From NCBI GenBank assembly GCA_029204225.1, contig CM055098.1:13815929-13879928 (forward strand): 64,000 bases of DNA. The letters are read 5' to 3'. This DNA comes from Diphasiastrum complanatum (lineage: Eukaryota; Streptophyta; Lycopodiopsida; Lycopodiales; Lycopodiaceae). This document shows, piece after piece, positions 1-16,800 of the stretch (the stretch's first letter is position 1; each line of letters starts with the position of its first letter). Below the pieces are notes generated by a model. The model had not been told where the DNA came from. It saw nothing but the letters and a program-made list of their open reading frames with translations, and did not search any database. The position numbers and the translations under genes are program-made.

Positions 1-318
1 CAAATAATCATGGAGAATTGAGATGGCATTCACCTATTTGTCATAAGAATTTGCAATTTGCTACTAATCTGATTATTTGTAATTTATTATGGTTTTGGTT
101 TATAATTGATAAGTATAGGATTGATCTGCTGCAATTCAATATGAGTGTTCTGGGATACCATTCTTTTGCATCCTATTCTTCAACACTGTTACCTCTTTCC
201 TTGTTATTTGTTGTGAACCTGTATCAGAATGGATTTGTTATCACAAATCCACTTCTATGTGAACTTGCTTATTCTAGCCCAGGACTCTTATTAACTTCTG
301 ATGTTTCATTATTTGCAG
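1..318 (+). other. Intron preceding the last exon of the small-phosphatase gene
   Basis: AT-rich sequence ending in a pyrimidine-rich stretch and a TTTGCAG acceptor (AG at 317-318) just before the conserved phosphatase coding sequence. An open frame crosses the stretch but encodes nothing family-like. The earlier exons lie outside the window. Confidence 0.7.
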
Positions 319-552
319 GCTTTTGGATTTCAAGTAGACAATGGTATTCCCATTGTGAGCTGGTTTGATGACCGTTCAGATTGTGCATTAGCAATGCTTC
401 TCCCCTTTTTGGAAACATTAGTTGGGGTTGATGACGTCCGTCCAATCATTGCAAAGAAGTACAACTTAAGAAAGAAAATAGCATCTGCACTTCCAGTCCC
501 TGCAATTGCGAGTAGGGACTTTCTAGAGCAGCCTTGCGCAGCAGTCTGCTGA
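319..552 (+). CDS. CTD small phosphatase-like (SCP1-like, HAD superfamily) protein, last exon only
   Basis: The final 77 codons of a protein phosphatase of the FCP1/SCP1 type. These enzymes remove phosphate from serine or threonine, classically on the RNA polymerase II C-terminal domain. The frame opens in phase 0 right after the acceptor and reads GFQVDNGIPIVSWFDDRSD, then LLPFLETLVGVDDVRPIIA, ending in a TGA. This is the conserved end of the FCP1-homology domain: the stretch after the catalytic core where the substrate-facing NGIPI loop and the LLPFLE helix lie. The catalytic DxDx motif would be in upstream exons outside the window, so activity cannot be judged. A short variable tail ending in CAAVC follows the domain. 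Family assignment is firm from the motif; assignment to a particular plant subclass (SSP4/SSP5-like) is inference. Confidence 0.85.
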   Translation, partial: AFGFQVDNGIPIVSWFDDRSDCALAMLLPFLETLVGVDDVRPIIAKKYNLRKKIASALPVPAIASRDFLEQPCAAVC

Positions 553-890
553 CCAGACATACCCTGTCTTCGATTCCACATGTATTTCCATCATTTGTTG
601 TGATCAGTGGTTTCATGAGAATAAGATCCACCTGCCATTGAAATTTATGTAACTGTGAGCTTTGTGCTGCGGAAGCTTTTTCTGGACTGCATTTTCAGGC
701 TCTTTCTTTTCATCTTTGTGTATATTATTTCACAAAGTGTTTTGGCAATTCATTTTCCCTAGCAGTTCATGTCTTCTCCATTTTAATGGAGCCAGTTGAA
801 GCAATTTGGGCTTCAAATAACTGAAATTTGTACTTTTTTCTCTCCCTGTACAATAACATTAATCATTGCTCCAAATATTTATTAGATGTA
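553..890 (+). other. Probable 3' UTR of the small-phosphatase gene
   Basis: T-rich, stop-dense sequence directly after the TGA, as expected for a plant 3' UTR. AT-rich near-upstream motifs occur around 850-890, but no canonical AATAAA marks one poly(A) site. The end is approximate. Confidence 0.4.
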
Positions 891-7397
<6,507 letters not shown>

Positions 7398-7560
7398 GGG
7401 GGCGGGGAGGGAGGGGGGGGGGGGGGTCGGGGGTGGTGTGTTGACCGACGCGTAAAATTTGTCCTTGCAACCCCTTAACTGCAGTACCTGGTTCGCTAAC
7501 TCTTCGTCTAACTCTGGTTAAGATGTGGACTTTATAATATATATATATTCTGGGAAAAAG

Positions 7561-7562
<2 letters not shown>
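7398..7562 (+). promoter_or_regulatory. Putative core promoter of the WRKY gene (G-rich block, W-box, TATA box)
   Basis: Three elements lie in order. First is a G-rich block at 7398-7434 with at least four G runs, including one of 14 Gs. Next is TTGACC at 7441-7446, the W-box core bound by WRKY proteins. Then comes TTTATAATATATATATATTC at 7531-7550, a good TATA box, with a CT-rich tract starting about 20-30 bases downstream, where plant start sites often lie. The arrangement fits a promoter for the plus-strand WRKY gene, and the W-box would allow self- or cross-regulation by WRKY factors. The motifs are seen; their use is inferred. Confidence 0.5.
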
Positions 7563-7615
<53 letters not shown>

Positions 7616-7616
7616 T
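7563..7616 (+). repeat. (CT)n tract in the presumed 5' UTR
   Basis: CT dinucleotides with one TCT interruption, just downstream of the TATA box. CT-rich 5' UTR tracts are common in plants and can mark the transcription start region. Confidence 0.9.
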
Positions 7617-8192
7617 TCTTCAGCGAGCGAGCGAGCGACTTTTTCTTCGTTCTTCGCAGCTCCATCGCCATAGCTAGCGCCCGAGAGAGCTGTGAGCCGC
7701 AGGTGGGCGCCTTGTCATTCTCCATCTGGGAATAATTTCTGTCAGAGATGACTGTTTTCTAAGCAACCTGCGTCAAAGATTGCCTTTGAACTGAGATTTG
7801 TCGCTGCATCCGCCATTGTTGGGGTAGTTGTTGACAACACAGGTTTTCATTGAAGATCAGCAGCAACTGTTGCGATGGTTGCCACCCATTGCGTGAGTAT
7901 TATTCCCTTTCTTGAGATAAAGTATAATTTCCAATGAGATCCATGACCCTGACCGAGGAGATTTGTATGCCTGAGAGCAAGCTTCTCAAGATAAGCGAAG
8001 GCGTGATAGGAGCAGCAGCAGTGGCAGCTTGTAGTTCACTCATTGGTATGGCTACTTCACCCAGCTTTAACTAGACGAAGCTTTATGATTTGATTTTTCT
8101 GTTGTGGATCTCCTACCATCCGACGTGTGAAGTTGGATTTTGATTGGAGTAGATTTACTTCCCCGGATTCTTAGTAGGACATTATTCTGAAC

Positions 8193-8269
<77 letters not shown>

Positions 8270-8402
8270 GTGTTAAATTTGATTCAGCTTCAGGTTTAAA
8301 GTGACAGTGAAGACTATAAGGCTAGCCTGATCACCGGAACATAATACTGCAGTTACTACACCATATCCATCGTTAGTAATTGAAAAACAGTGAGCCGGAT
8401 CC
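7617..8402 (+). other. Presumed 5' UTR of the WRKY gene, probably with an intron at about 7893-8287
   Basis: A strong GTGAGT donor at 7893 is followed by a CT-rich polypyrimidine region and acceptors near 8285-8295 (GATTCAG, then CTTCAG). This suggests a 5' UTR intron of about 0.4 kb. An ATG at 7875 lies 18 nt before the donor; with either acceptor it would give a uORF of only 7-9 codons before a TAA. Splicing here is inferred, not shown. Confidence 0.35.
8197..8266 (+). repeat. (TC)n microsatellite, 70 bp, in the presumed 5' UTR intron
   Basis: Pure TC dinucleotides that would sit immediately upstream of the proposed acceptor, so they may serve as its polypyrimidine tract. Confidence 0.93.
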
Positions 8403-9252
8403 ATGGAAGAACAGCAGTTTCAGCAGAATAGGAACAACAGTATTGATCTGGAAGAAGATCTGGACAAAATTTTACAGTTTCTTGCACGAGAGCAGCCTCT
8501 TCAATCATGCAATCCTGCAATGACAACAATAGAAGCATCACAGCACTACATGATGAGTTCTGGTTGTCTTTGGAGCTTGCCTCGTGATCTACCTCCACCA
8601 CCGCTTTTCTCTAAGAGCTCTAGTCCAGCCCTGCCATCTTCTGCACATGCTGTCTCTGCTCTAAGAGGAGAGTTTTTAGAGCCTATAGTTTCAGATCTTT
8701 CAGCAACGTCAAGAACAGAAGATCTACATCAGCAGGAAATGTATCTGGATTACCCAAGAAGCACAGTAACTTTTCAGCAGATGCTGCATTCAGCTGAAAA
8801 TGAAAGAGAGCTGCTGTCACATTTTCCTCAGATGGAAGAATCAGATCATGCAAATCAGGTCGAATTTATTTCAGCATCTGCAAGATTTAATTCACCAGGT
8901 ATCTCTTTGGCAGCTGATCTGTTTCACAGGGAGAATTCTCAGAACGGAGCAGGATCAGGCAGCCTACTAACTTCAATCTTCTCTGAATTCCACCCAGAAA
9001 TAGGATCAGCAATTGTCAGTCCCACCACCAATTCATCCTTTTCATCTTCAGTAACAGATGAAGCTCATGTTGACGAGGAATGTAGTCATATTATGGCTAG
9101 TGCTGGCGCCACAGGTAATACAGTTGCCGTGGGATCGAAGAGGAAAGCTACCGCGATGGCATCTACGGAGGATTTCACAAATACCACAAACGAAAACAAG
9201 TCTCAGGAGGATCTCACAAACACGACACACGAAAAGAAGTATTTCTCTCTCT

Positions 9253-9343
<91 letters not shown>

Positions 9344-9561
9344 CAAGAGGTAGGAATTTCACTAATATATTCTCAATTGTCACTTTCTCAGAAGCAAACC
9401 TGCTGCGAAGAAAGGCAAGAAGAGAATACGCGAACCCAGATATGCTATTCAGACAAGAAGCGACAAGGATATCTTGGAGGATGGATACAAATGGCGAAAG
9501 TATGGACAGAAGGCAGTGAAAAACAGTCCTCACCCCAGGTGCCATGATTCTTCACATATGA

Positions 9562-9627
<66 letters not shown>

Positions 9628-10008
9628 TTGGAATATGATTCATTTTCTGGATCTCATACTGATCTCCATGCAATGTATTTCAACTACAGAAGCTACTACC
9701 GATGCACATATGCCAAATGCCTCGTGAAGAAAATGGTGGAGAGATCGTCAAAGGATCCTGGTCTAGTTGTGACAACTTATGAAGGCGTGCATATACATCC
9801 CAGTCCTGCGGCCGTCCGAAACTCCATAGATACTCAGTTGATTTCAAGGTCAATGTACTCATATTTTCCTTCACCTGTCAAGATGTTTAATGCTCCACGC
9901 AGTAACTTGGAACTTGCTGCACATATGATCAAAGGTCAGCAGCATCACATACCTCAACTGGATAGAGGGCTTTTAGAGGACATACTTCCATCTGGAATAC
10001 GAATGTGA
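8403..10008 (+). CDS. WRKY transcription factor, group IIc (three coding exons, 433 aa)
   Basis: A plant-specific DNA-binding regulator that acts in the nucleus on W-box promoters, typically in defence, stress or development. Exons inferred from splice signals and frame are 8403-9238, 9392-9538 and 9690-10008 (1302 nt). Intron 1 is a 153-bp GT-AG intron (phase 2). Intron 2 is 151 bp and splits the Arg codon after HP in the WRKY domain, the R-type position conserved in most WRKY genes. Residues 1-278 form a Ser/Gln-rich, acidic N-terminal region of low similarity. A basic stretch (KKGKKR) follows, then WRKYGQK at about 313-319 and a C-X4-C-X23-H-X1-H zinc finger (C333, C338, H362, H364), which places it in group IIc. 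The finger region reads KKMVERS where most members have KKRVERS. The start follows an in-frame-stop-rich leader in good context (ATCCATGGAA). The C-terminal tail is about 70 residues. No ORF covers the whole gene because microsatellites fill both introns. Confidence 0.9.
9244..9342 (+). repeat. (CT)n microsatellite filling intron 1 of the WRKY gene
   Basis: About 99 bp of CT with one CGCG interruption occupies most of the 153-bp intron, from just after the donor. Read through unspliced, it stays in the exon-1 frame and encodes a Ser-Leu repeat up to a TAG at 9351-9353. Confidence 0.95.
9564..9627 (+). repeat. (GT)n(GA)n compound microsatellite in intron 2 of the WRKY gene
   Basis: About 37 bp of GT followed by about 27 bp of GA, between the donor at 9539 and the acceptor at 9688-9689. 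Confidence 0.95.
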
Positions 10009-11342
10009 GCATGAAGAGATCATTACTTCTAAAATGGAGACTATTCTTCAGGATTATTATTTTATCATATTAATCAATCAAAAAGTTCTTCTTTCTAGTG
10101 TCTATAGTCATTATTTGTTTTTTTTTATAATCAATAGGAAGTCCGAAGCAATAGGCATTTGGCATTAAGGATGAACTCGTTCAAGGCCACTCTTCAGACG
10201 CAAAAATCTCTCTTGCATAGTAAAGGATAACAGTCTTGAGCAACAGAAGTATTGGCTCAGTCCAAGTTGACTTTCATAATCATAATTCAAAGTTCAGTTT
10301 TTATAATGGTTTGTGCTGAATCTTAATATCAACTCTATATCAGCCTAAAAATCCCGTTCCAATTTTCTGAACTAAGCAATTTTAGTATGTTTCTGTGGCC
10401 GTCTTGTCTGCTGTCACCATTTTATCCCGACTAAAGATGGCCGATAGGCTGAAAATATATACAATCTTGGTTTGTTACAAACTTACATGCAGCCACAGGC
10501 CGGATACAACGTCCTTTCGTGATGAAATATGTCAAAAGCATAATGTGAATTTGTGTCGAGTAAACATTTCAAACACAGTTCCCTTGTACATGGAAGCTGT
10601 CAAGTTAATAACTAGTTGATTTCATATTCGGTACTCTCTCTCATGCATCTTCTCTACAATAATGTGATGATGGATGATTGATCAATTTACGTAATAATAT
10701 TTTGAAGACGGATTCACACCATGACATTTAAAAACTTATAGCTACCTACGGATAAATCTTCAACATCCTACTTCTAAGCACGGTGAATTACACTACATAC
10801 CACACTAACATGCCCATTTTCGAATGAATGTGTGCCTGCCTGTGTGTGTGTGTGTGTGTGTTTGGACGATTGATCAATGAAGTAATATTATCTTGTAGAG
10901 GGTAATTTCACATTGTCACAATTTATATCTAACATCAAAGGAATGGCTTGGAAGATTCCTTTCTGCTCTTGAACATGATTGAATCTTGCCAAGGTTGCCC
11001 TTAAAAAATTGTGTTGAGGTTGTGTTTCACGGAGTTCGTGATCATGAACCCATAAAACATTGAACCTGAGGACATCATGAATTTTGAAAGTGATAATCAC
11101 CTTGCTTTTCTTTGCATAAAACAGAAAATGATAGTCATTACACCTTTTTTTTGGTATATCATGAAATCTCAGACAGCCTTGCCATAAATTCATAACCGTT
11201 TTACGTGTGCACACTGTAAAGATCACTAACTCGGAAGACCATCCCCCAATACGAAATGCCATGTGCTCAGGTTTGCTTTGTATTTTGATAGCACCTCCAA
11301 GGGTATAATATGCATTCATGTTTCTCTTTCCTCCAAAACCAT
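10009..11342. other. WRKY 3' UTR followed by unrecognised intergenic DNA
   Basis: The AT-rich sequence after the TGA (to roughly 10.1 kb) is the probable 3' UTR. A short (GT)n tract lies at about 10841-10861. A 143-codon minus-strand frame at 10888-11319 resembles no family I recognise and has no visible gene structure, so I do not call it a gene. The rest shows nothing supported. Confidence 0.4.
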
Positions 11343-11516
11343 TATCTCTCTAAAATGTGCGTTTTCTCTCCAAAATGTGTGTGCTCTCTCCGGAATGAGC
11401 ACTCTCTCCGAAATGAGCATTCTCTCTCCAAAATGTGCGTTCCGAAATAAGCATTCTCTCTTCAAAATGTGCGTAATGTGCGTTCTCTCTCTACGGAATG
11501 TGCGTTCTCTCTCGAA
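11343..11516. repeat. Degenerate minisatellite, unit of about 18-22 bp
   Basis: Roughly nine imperfect copies of a unit resembling TCTCTCCAAAATGTGCGTT, with GGAATG/GAAATG and AGCA/TGCG variants. A CA-rich stretch at 11620-11645 follows nearby. ORFs through it on both strands are repeat artefacts. Confidence 0.8.
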
Positions 11517-12059
11517 CTGCACCTTCTCAGATTGCATCACATCGTGGAAGGCTCGCGCACCTTGGAACTTTCTTGGTTGGGACCCTTGCCCTCGGGCTCC
11601 CACCCTGTGAGAGAGAGAGAGACACACACACACACCCACACACAGAGACAGAGACCAAATTGGCCTATGGGACCAGGAGTACATGTGTTAATTCACAATG
11701 TGTGCACCACTTTACAAAAGTAAATGTCATCAAGTAGTAGCTTTAAGTAGAAACCTACCAGGCATATATACCTTGGGTAAAAATTGTTGCAATGTTGGAA
11801 ACACAATAGAGAAAGCCAGTTTGATCTCATAGCTACTGGAGAGCCATGAGGCGTACGAGGTGAGGAGCTGCGGTTTTGACATCCTGTGCTAGGAAAATTT
11901 CGCATAGACGAGCTTCTCATGGTAGCTTATGTATGCAGCACTGTACCAGATTCTGAGGGTAGGTTATGTGAGTTGATCACTCGCAGGTGTGAGATGGCAT
12001 GCTTCTTCTTCAGTAGGAGATCTAGATTGAAGAGGATGTAGCGCTAAACATGACTTATT
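11517..12059. other. Intergenic DNA, no recognised gene
   Basis: It contains a short CA/GA simple-sequence patch at about 11608-11650 and otherwise nothing I can assign. Confidence 0.4.
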
Positions 12060-13690
12060 ACACTAGAACTGAAGTGATATTTATGGTATTGTATCTTACA
12101 CTGCAGGGGCATCTTCCATATTAAATGTCCCAGCATAGCCACCCTTAGATGTCTCTTCAAATCAGTATGCAACCGCTGAGGGTCGCTTCCTTAGCAAGGA
12201 TATCTTCACAACCCGACTTTTGTAAATGCCATATAGTTGATGCAGTACCAGAATTTCTGAGGGAAGGACATCAGTATCATCCAACAAAAGTGGATATGGG
12301 TGGTTCACTTGACTCCCAAGAATGATGCCAAGAATGTTTTATGCACTCCCTTTATATGAGCCCATGCTGCATGTGGTATGCTTTCCCTACCCCCAAAGCC
12401 TCGTAAGCATAGAGTAATATCAGTCAATACGTTGACAATCATATTTCATTGCATAGTATGCTTTCCACCCTCTAACAGTCGCTCAGATGCACAAGATTGC
12501 CATTGGAAGTTAATTGTGAGTTCAGCCCCCAAATATTCGTGCTAATTGACCACTTCCATAGCTCAGCCATTGTAAAGTAGAGCTCTGGATCTCGAGCTTC
12601 TTGAGAATAGAATGGCTTCAATTGTCAAGGCTCATTAAAAGACCTAACCTGGCCGCAAAATGGTTGCAAGAAGAACAACATCATCCGCATAGAGGAGTAG
12701 CTTGATAGCATAATGCATGATGAATGCCACCACCCCTCCTCCGCCGTCAAGACACTCTTTGAGCTTGTCGATATAGATGCCAAAAAGAGTTGGTGACAGT
12801 GGACAGCCCGCTTTATGCCAATATTACTTGTAATATCATCTGTAAAACAGCATGGGAGCGCGAACCTCTAGCTACCACCCTTTGATACAATAGTATAACA
12901 TGCCATGGGCAGAAAGGAATACCCATCTCTGCCATTCGATGCCAAAGTTTTTGTCTAGGGACCGTATCGAACGCCTTGAGGAAGTCCCCAAAGGCACAGC
13001 TATACAAATTTTGTCCATGATTGGGGCTCTCTTGGACGGCTATCTGCAAAGTAAGCAAGTGATCTATCGTGGAATATCGTGCACGAAAAGCTTTCCAGCC
13101 AAGTTTGCGCTCCACAATGGTGCCCCACAACTTAGCAAGGGTATGGCCAGTTATGATGGTGTGGTGGTTCATGGGATCATCTTTGCTGGCTGTCTTCGAA
13201 TAGAGGCACAATGATACTCTCTGACCAAATTTGCAGGAATCTATTCCGAAGCACCTGATTAAACATCTTTGTAATATATACGTAGGGCACAGGGAGTCAA
13301 CCTGCAGACCTCGGATATATTGAGCCTTGCCTTTAGGTAATTTATAAATGGGTTTGGCTATGTACTTTTGCAAGAAGTTAGCCATTCCGAGTGAAATGTG
13401 AGAGGCATAGTAGTAATGTCTATCGTATTGCAGAGAATGTGGTATAGACAGACCACAGTTCATCAAAAAGAGCACAAATATGTATGGGGTGCGGTTTGTT
13501 GTGGAGTTGCTGCCAGAAAGACTTTAAATGACATTATCTCCTTCAGTAGTTCTTGATTCCCTATGACCTCAAGCTACTTCACACCATTGAAGTTGACTGT
13601 TGGCATTGCAGCGCTTGTCATTTCTAACATGAATACATTAGAGGACCACTATACTCTGAACTGAGCACTTTTTTGCCTGGAGTCAGTACA
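12060..13690 (-). pseudogene. Decayed LINE (non-LTR retrotransposon) reverse transcriptase
   Basis: Reading on the minus strand from about 13,690 downward, the pieces follow the order of a non-LTR reverse transcriptase. An approach region contains ...NHHTIITGHTLAKLWGTI. Then come ARYSTIDHLLTLQ and FGDFLKAFDTVPRQKLWHR (the conserved Asp of RT motif A), a shifted frame with GCPLSPTLFGIYIDKLKE, and LLLYADDVVLLA (the YADD catalytic box, near 12,690). Beyond it are C-terminal fragments including RHLRVAMLGHLIWKMPLQ near 12,130. There are at least two frameshifts and several stops, including one near 12,812. I see no endonuclease domain, ORF1, 3' tail or target-site duplication. The motif A wording recalls LINEs common in mosses and lycophytes and sparse in angiosperms, but the clade needs a tree. 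Confidence 0.8.
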
Positions 13691-16240
13691 ACACTCCAGA
13701 ATATTTTAGAAAGGGTTGGGGGGCAGCATTGTAATGCAAATCAGTAGCATCTATTTGATTGTATACTGTGTAAATGCATGATTTTCCGAATGTTGCAGCC
13801 AACTTATAAACTCCTGAACAAATGTCTTTGCTACTTTGATATAAAGTAGTGGCTCCTATATATTATGCATATTATTTTCATACTTCAGCTCAGCACAGAG
13901 TTTCATTATCTTCGCTTATTGTCTATATTGCAAGGATGATCAACAACTTCATCATTTCAGATTTTAGAAATAATTGAAGATTTGAGCCAATCTTTCTTAA
14001 AACATCTAAAACCCTAATACCATTGCAGTAGTTAACCTAATCAAGGCAATACTGCTTCTCATTCGACTAGCAGATTGAGACAGAATCCAGCTCAATTTTG
14101 AGCCGAAACAGCCAATCTACTCACTTTAACACGGCACTAACTGCCAGTGCAGTAAAAGTTCATCTCCAGGGATCGAAATTCGAGTAAGCCTAGCTAAACC
14201 TTTACAACAGCAACAGCATCCAGTATACCCCACGTTCGGAAAAGTGAATACGGTTACATCCAGAACCAGCTATACCCAAAATTCCTGGTAGCTACCAGAA
14301 GTTGGATGCAGCGCCATCTGCCCTTGTACGCCATATCATCTGCCACAAAGAAGCAAGCTCGTGAATCGCGATACTACCCCGCAACAACCAACCATATTTT
14401 GAATATTTGAATAATAAAGACGTTGAGGGTCACAAACCGACCCGTCACTCTCGCTGGGTCCTCCCCCGACGTGCCTAGCCTTTAAGGTGTCCCCCAGCTT
14501 GGGTGATCCTTGGGCCCTACCCCACACCCTTTTATAAAGTTCATGGGAAAATGTTTCTTATATCATTCCTAAGGATTTTGTGCTCACTTTTGAATATGCC
14601 TTGTGATACTCTAGGTGGTGGAACTATTGTTTGTTGCTATTTGACAATGACTTGATAATGTTTGAGCATGCCTACGTTTGTTTGTCGTAGTTTAGCAGGG
14701 TGAATTCAATTGACAAGAATGGAATCTCTATTCATCACACTTTCAAATACACACTAAGTACAAATGTAGCCAAGAGGTTTTTTTTGTCTGCACACGGTAG
14801 TAGAAAATTTTCAGAATTTATGGTGAGATGCAAGGGTTGGAGTGCATTATATCCTTCCAAGAAAATCACATACAAGGTTTCAACATTTTATCAATCCAAA
14901 GCTTAAGGTTGTATACTAATATACTCTTGTGCACATCAAGCAAGCCCATCCATGGAGGTACCAATATGCAAAGTCCAATTTTTGTTTCGCAAATAATATG
15001 ATACGATTTTATTAGAGTATCCACAAATTGTACATGTATATATACCTTACCATATGAGCAACTATTGAGTTAAGTCATGGTGGTACTTGCAAGTATTGTA
15101 ATAAGAAAAAGAGTAATTATAAATATATGATAGGTCAAAAAAAATTAACTAAATAGCAAAAAAGGGCGCACTTTGGGAGGCCGGAACTTAACATATAGTA
15201 TTATAAGAGTAAAATTGTATTGTGCATATTCAATACATCCTCGTATGCAGATGGTAGTGTTGTCGTAAAAAAAAAGAGAGTCTATTGTGATACATCCAAA
15301 TTGTCCAATTTAGTAAGCCAATAAATTGTGAGGTTTCATTATAGGCTAGGAACAATGTCACCAAAGACAAAAACTTATCCAATATCAAGGAGAGGGAGTC
15401 TAAATTTGGTATTTCTCCAAAGAAGCACCTAGAGGGCTATGTTGCCATGGAAAATAGGTTGGAAATTGTTTCAATGTTTGAGTACGAAAGGGACAATTGG
15501 ATTGGTAGAGTACCTTATAAGGCCATTTAAATATGTCAGGAGGCAAGTGGATGAGAATACGATAACAAAAACCATATGTTTAGCTTGGGAGATTTTCTTG
15601 ATGGTAAATATATATTCTTAGATATTTTCCTTGTCACTTCTAGTCCATTTAGAATTGAGAATGTACGAGGGAGAAAAAGTTTCCTTGTGTAGAGTATCAT
15701 TGGGACTCAATGGGGATTGAGGATTTTTTAATTATCATATAGAGATGTGTTGTAGCCAAGGTGGATAATATTTTATTCTTGCTATGTTGCGTGGTCCAAA
15801 TGGTAGTTGCATTGAGGCTAGGACTCGGTGCAATCAGGAAGCAAGGTGATGGTGGGGGTACTCAGATCTGAAGAGGTGTGAAGATGGAGTTGAAGGGAAC
15901 ATGTTTAGTTGTTGTAGTAGTGTATATTAACCTTCAACTGCAGAACTTAAACAACTCATGAGCTGTAGTGTGCTACATCTGTGTGAGCATTGAGTTTTGT
16001 CATGTTTTCCATCATACAATATGCACGAACAGTTTGATATTGGGGAATCATCTGAGGATACTCCTCATTTCAGAATGGGTTGGTTGACAGAAATGTGGAA
16101 ATGTGGTCTGTTGAGAGAATCATGGGAATGTGGTGGTGTGCAGATCGTTATGAGATTGCAGGTCTGATTGTAGGTGTTTTGGCTTTGCAGAACATGTCAG
16201 AGATCAGACTACAGAGTTAGGAATATGGAAGACCAAGAAC
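13691..16240. other. Intergenic DNA, no recognised gene
   Basis: A GC-richer patch at about 14,400-14,530 stands out from AT-rich surroundings and may be an old repeat. No coding or structural features could be supported. Confidence 0.35.
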
Positions 16241-16800
16241 TCAGGGGTGTGCAAGGATGGAGAGATTTTGGTTTGCATCCATTTTGGTGTTCACATCAAG
16301 AATGTTAGATCCAATGTCCACACCACCACTTGAAGAAACTTTTGGAAAGTTTCCTTCATAAAAAATGACATCTCTTCCAATGACCACTTTCTTAGTTGAG
16401 GGAATATAAACTTTATAAGCCTTGCTCACCTCACTATAACCAACAAATATAACTTTCTTTGAAGATGGATCCTCCTTTGTCCTATCATCAAGAATAATGT
16501 TGATATAGCAAATGCATCCAAAAGTTTTAAAAACTTGACACTTGACCTCCTACCAAACAAGACTTCAAAAGGGGTTTTTGTGAAAAATGTAGATCCAAAA
16601 CACAATAGATGGATCTTAGATCTTGGGCCAATTTGGTGTGCACATCTAGATTTAGCTACAAGATATAATTCATCAATGCTAGAATTGCATAATGCACTGA
16701 ACATGAAAATACAGTATGGTACTATTCTTGTCCATACAACAGTAATAGCAAGCTATCCTTCACACGTGTGGAACCTATATCAACCATAAAATCAACAATC
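16241..16800 (-). pseudogene. Ty1/copia integrase C-terminal fragment
   Basis: Two minus-strand frames in different phases give a typical copia integrase end. TPFEVLFGRRSSVKFLK lies at about 16,560, and SKAYKVYIPSTKKVVIGRD with VIFYEG follows at about 16,400. A frameshift at about 16,430-16,530 breaks it. No RT, RNase H or LTR is attached. A CACACGTGTG palindrome lies at 16,761-16,770, the same sequence found in the copia LTR at 22.5-23.2 kb. Confidence 0.75.

Noticed and set aside
9048-9545. 165-codon minus-strand frame over the WRKY gene
   Set aside because: It is antisense to WRKY exons and the (CT)n intron; its length is due to the repeat.
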